Both the position numbers and the translations under genes were made by a program. Under the pieces are notes generated by a model. That model was not told where the DNA came from and searched no databases. It worked only from the letters and a program-made list of their open reading frames with translations. Below are positions 15,219 to 16,590 of a stretch of DNA of 16,590 bases, piece by piece. The stretch is taken from positions 1 to 16,590 of the forward strand of contig SLQC01000030.1 in NCBI GenBank assembly GCA_007131625.1. The letters are read 5' to 3'. This DNA comes from Balneolales bacterium. Lineage in GTDB: Bacteria; Bacteroidota; Rhodothermia; Balneolales; Natronogracilivirgulaceae. Position 1 is the first letter of the stretch, and each line of letters starts with the position of its first letter.

Positions 15219-16169
15219 CTACGGTGCTTCAGTTCTAATTGCGAGATTATGATATTCACTGGCTGAAATCGCAACATATCCATTACCCGGTGGAGTGTCC
15301 GTCACCTGGCCATGATCACCACGTCCCCACCCCCATGCTGTAATGCTACCATCCTCACGCAAAGCGATACTGTGACCATAACCTACACCCAAAGCCACAA
15401 ATCCACCATCATCAGGTGTATCGCTAACTTCATTTTGAAGGTCCCAACCCCATGCAGCGATGCTCCCGTCTTCCCGAAGGGCGAGACTGTGCCGGGCTCC
15501 AGCAGTAACAGCAACGAATCCGTTTCCCTCAGGGGTGTCATTAACCGACCCCAGTTGGTCATTCCCCCATGCATAAATACTTCCATCCGTCCTCAGCGCG
15601 AGACTATGAACGAGACCTGCTGAAACAGCTACATAATTACTTGATCGAGGCCTATCCAAAACATGGACATTATCCAGCGACCTGCCATAATCTCTTCCCC
15701 AGGCAACAATAGTTCCATCCTCTGTAAGAGCCAGGCTGTGATCAAAACTAGCGGAAATTGCCACAAAGTTATTTCCTGCTGGTACATTCTGCACATGATC
15801 AAGATGCTCCCATCCCCAGGCAACGATACTTCCATCATCGCGTAATGCAAGACTGTAATCAAATCCGGCCGAAATCGCCACGTAATTATTTCCGGATGGT
15901 GTATTACTTACTTGTCCTCCTGTGTCCCGGCCCCAGCTGACTATACTTCCGTCTTTTCTCAATGCAATATTGTGTCGATTACCGGCTGACACCTCTATAA
16001 AATCATCACCAGACGGCACATCGCTAACCTGGCCATCACTGTCCAAACCCCAGGCAACAATGGAACCGGCAGGTCTTTCCTGATCGGCAGTCCCTCTGCC
16101 ACACGCGGAAATCATGAGTGTTGCCAGCAGAAACAATGATATGACAACAAAATAATGATACCTGATCAT
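15219..16169 (-). CDS. Seven-repeat RCC1-like beta-propeller lipoprotein
   Basis: A 316-residue exported protein. The first 23 residues are a lipoprotein signal peptide with lipobox ISAC (Cys23), so it should be lipid-anchored in an envelope membrane. The rest is seven repeats of about 39-44 residues with consensus GSIVAWGxDxxGQVSDTP, GNxFVAISAG and HSLALRxD, i.e. RCC1-like repeats, which build a seven-bladed propeller. Repeat 4 is the most irregular, with a longer middle (DYGRSLDNVHVLDRPRSSNY). Such repeats usually mediate binding; no enzymatic motif is seen and I cannot name a ligand. The ATG at 16169 is followed directly by the hydrophobic signal. It is a single gene with no co-oriented close neighbour, since the upstream gene ends at a strong terminator. 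Confidence 0.88.
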   Translation of the reverse strand: MIRYHYFVVISLFLLATLMISACGRGTADQERPAGSIVAWGLDSDGQVSDVPSGDDFIEVSAGNRHNIALRKDGSIVSWGRDTGGQVSNTPSGNNYVAISAGFDYSLALRDDGSIVAWGWEHLDHVQNVPAGNNFVAISASFDHSLALTEDGTIVAWGRDYGRSLDNVHVLDRPRSSNYVAVSAGLVHSLALRTDGSIYAWGNDQLGSVNDTPEGNGFVAVTAGARHSLALREDGSIAAWGWDLQNEVSDTPDDGGFVALGVGYGHSIALREDGSITAWGWGRGDHGQVTDTPPGNGYVAISASEYHNLAIRTEAP

Positions 16170-16327
16170 ATTTCAACTTACTTATTAATTTATACAACGT
16201 AACATATTGAACTTCTGATACTTATGTTTATAATTCTGATCATAAAACAACTTAAATGACTGCCTAATATAGATGACCACCATATACCGATTTTCATTGT
16301 TTACAATCATTCTCATATACGTAATAA

Positions 16328-16364
16328 GAAAGCCCGCACAGTTTACATCTCCATGCGGGCTTTC
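16328..16364 (-). terminator. Strong intrinsic terminator of the T9SS cargo gene
   Basis: GAAAGCCCGCA (16328-16338) and TGCGGGCTTTC (16354-16364) form a perfect 11-bp GC-rich stem with a 15-nt loop. On the minus strand the stem ends in TTTC and is followed by TTATTAC, a short U-rich tail. It lies about 50 nt after the stop of the minus-strand gene ending at 16412. It may also terminate plus-strand transcripts. Confidence 0.8.
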
Positions 16365-16373
16365 TGAATGTTA

Positions 16374-16400
16374 CCCGATGAGCTTCAAATTGCCATCGGG
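16374..16400 (-). other. Second small hairpin ahead of the terminator
   Basis: CCCGATG (16374-16380) pairs perfectly with CATCGGG (16394-16400) across a 13-nt loop, between the stop codon of the cargo gene and the main terminator. It has no U-run; it may stabilise the 3' end of the transcript. Confidence 0.35.
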
Positions 16401-16411
16401 GTGGATAATGC

Positions 16412-16590
16412 TCATTTGATTAACATCATAGATCGGGTAAGAGTCCTCTCCCCGGCTTCCAGACGATAGATATAACTGCCGCTGGCCAATCTCGAAGCAT
16501 CGAATTGCACCTGATGACGGCCGGCACTTTGCGTTTCGTTGACCAGTGCTGCCACGCGCTGCCCCACCACATTATAAACGTGTAAGGTAA
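16412..16590 (-). CDS. 3' end of a gene with a T9SS type A C-terminal sorting domain
   Basis: The last 58 codons of a minus-strand gene whose body is beyond the window end. The sequence reads LHVYNVVGQRVAALVNE, then GRHQVQFDASRLASGSYIYR and ends RSMMLIK followed by TGA. This is the standard T9SS type A C-terminal domain: V-Y-N-x-x-G-Q-x-V, the ASxLASGxYxYRL motif and a basic-hydrophobic end. The domain directs cargo through SprA and is cleaved when the protein is attached to or released from the surface. Nothing can be said about what the cargo does. Confidence 0.9.
   Translation of the reverse strand, partial: TLHVYNVVGQRVAALVNETQSAGRHQVQFDASRLASGSYIYRLEAGERTLTRSMMLIK

Overview
The window looks like chromosomal DNA from a Gram-negative bacterium of the Bacteroidota/Balneolota/Rhodothermota group. 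It carries the N-terminal third-of-a-thousand residues of SprA, the outer-membrane channel of the type IX secretion system (T9SS), and the C-terminal T9SS sorting domain of another protein. It also has a tandem pair of LptF/LptG permeases and a menaquinone operon. Start codons mostly sit behind AT-rich leaders without Shine-Dalgarno sequences, as is usual in that group. Placement below phylum level is inference.

Layout. 1-982 (-): 5' end of sprA. 1237-3817 (+): two LptF/LptG-family permeases 4 nt apart, for LPS export. 3956-5702 (-): a DUF3467 protein and a cystathionine-beta-synthase-type gene that is split by one in-frame TAA into a PLP-domain ORF and a CBS-domain ORF. 5703-6192: a 490-nt divergent intergenic region with a spaced perfect inverted repeat. 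6193-11987 (+): a small DUF4290-like ORF followed by menF, menD, menH and menB, which convert chorismate toward dihydroxynaphthoyl-CoA. menC, menE and menA are not in the window.

12143-15087 is accessory and eroded. It has two secreted purple-acid-phosphatase-like metallophosphoesterases facing each other. The second has lost its C-terminus and its last metal-binding His motif, where it meets a degraded plus-strand relic of a PhoD-like phosphatase. A PHP-domain fragment truncated at both ends overlaps the start of the second phosphoesterase. 15219-16169 (-): a lipoprotein made of seven RCC1-like repeats. 16328-16590: a strong terminator and the 3' end of a T9SS cargo gene, both on the minus strand.

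The most unusual signals are the nonsense-split CBS gene, in-frame short tandem repeats (18, 21 and 27 nt units) inside menH, menD and at the PHP/phosphoesterase overlap, and the cluster of phosphohydrolase debris. I see no convincing novel defence or mobile system, CRISPR array, IS element, rRNA or tRNA.
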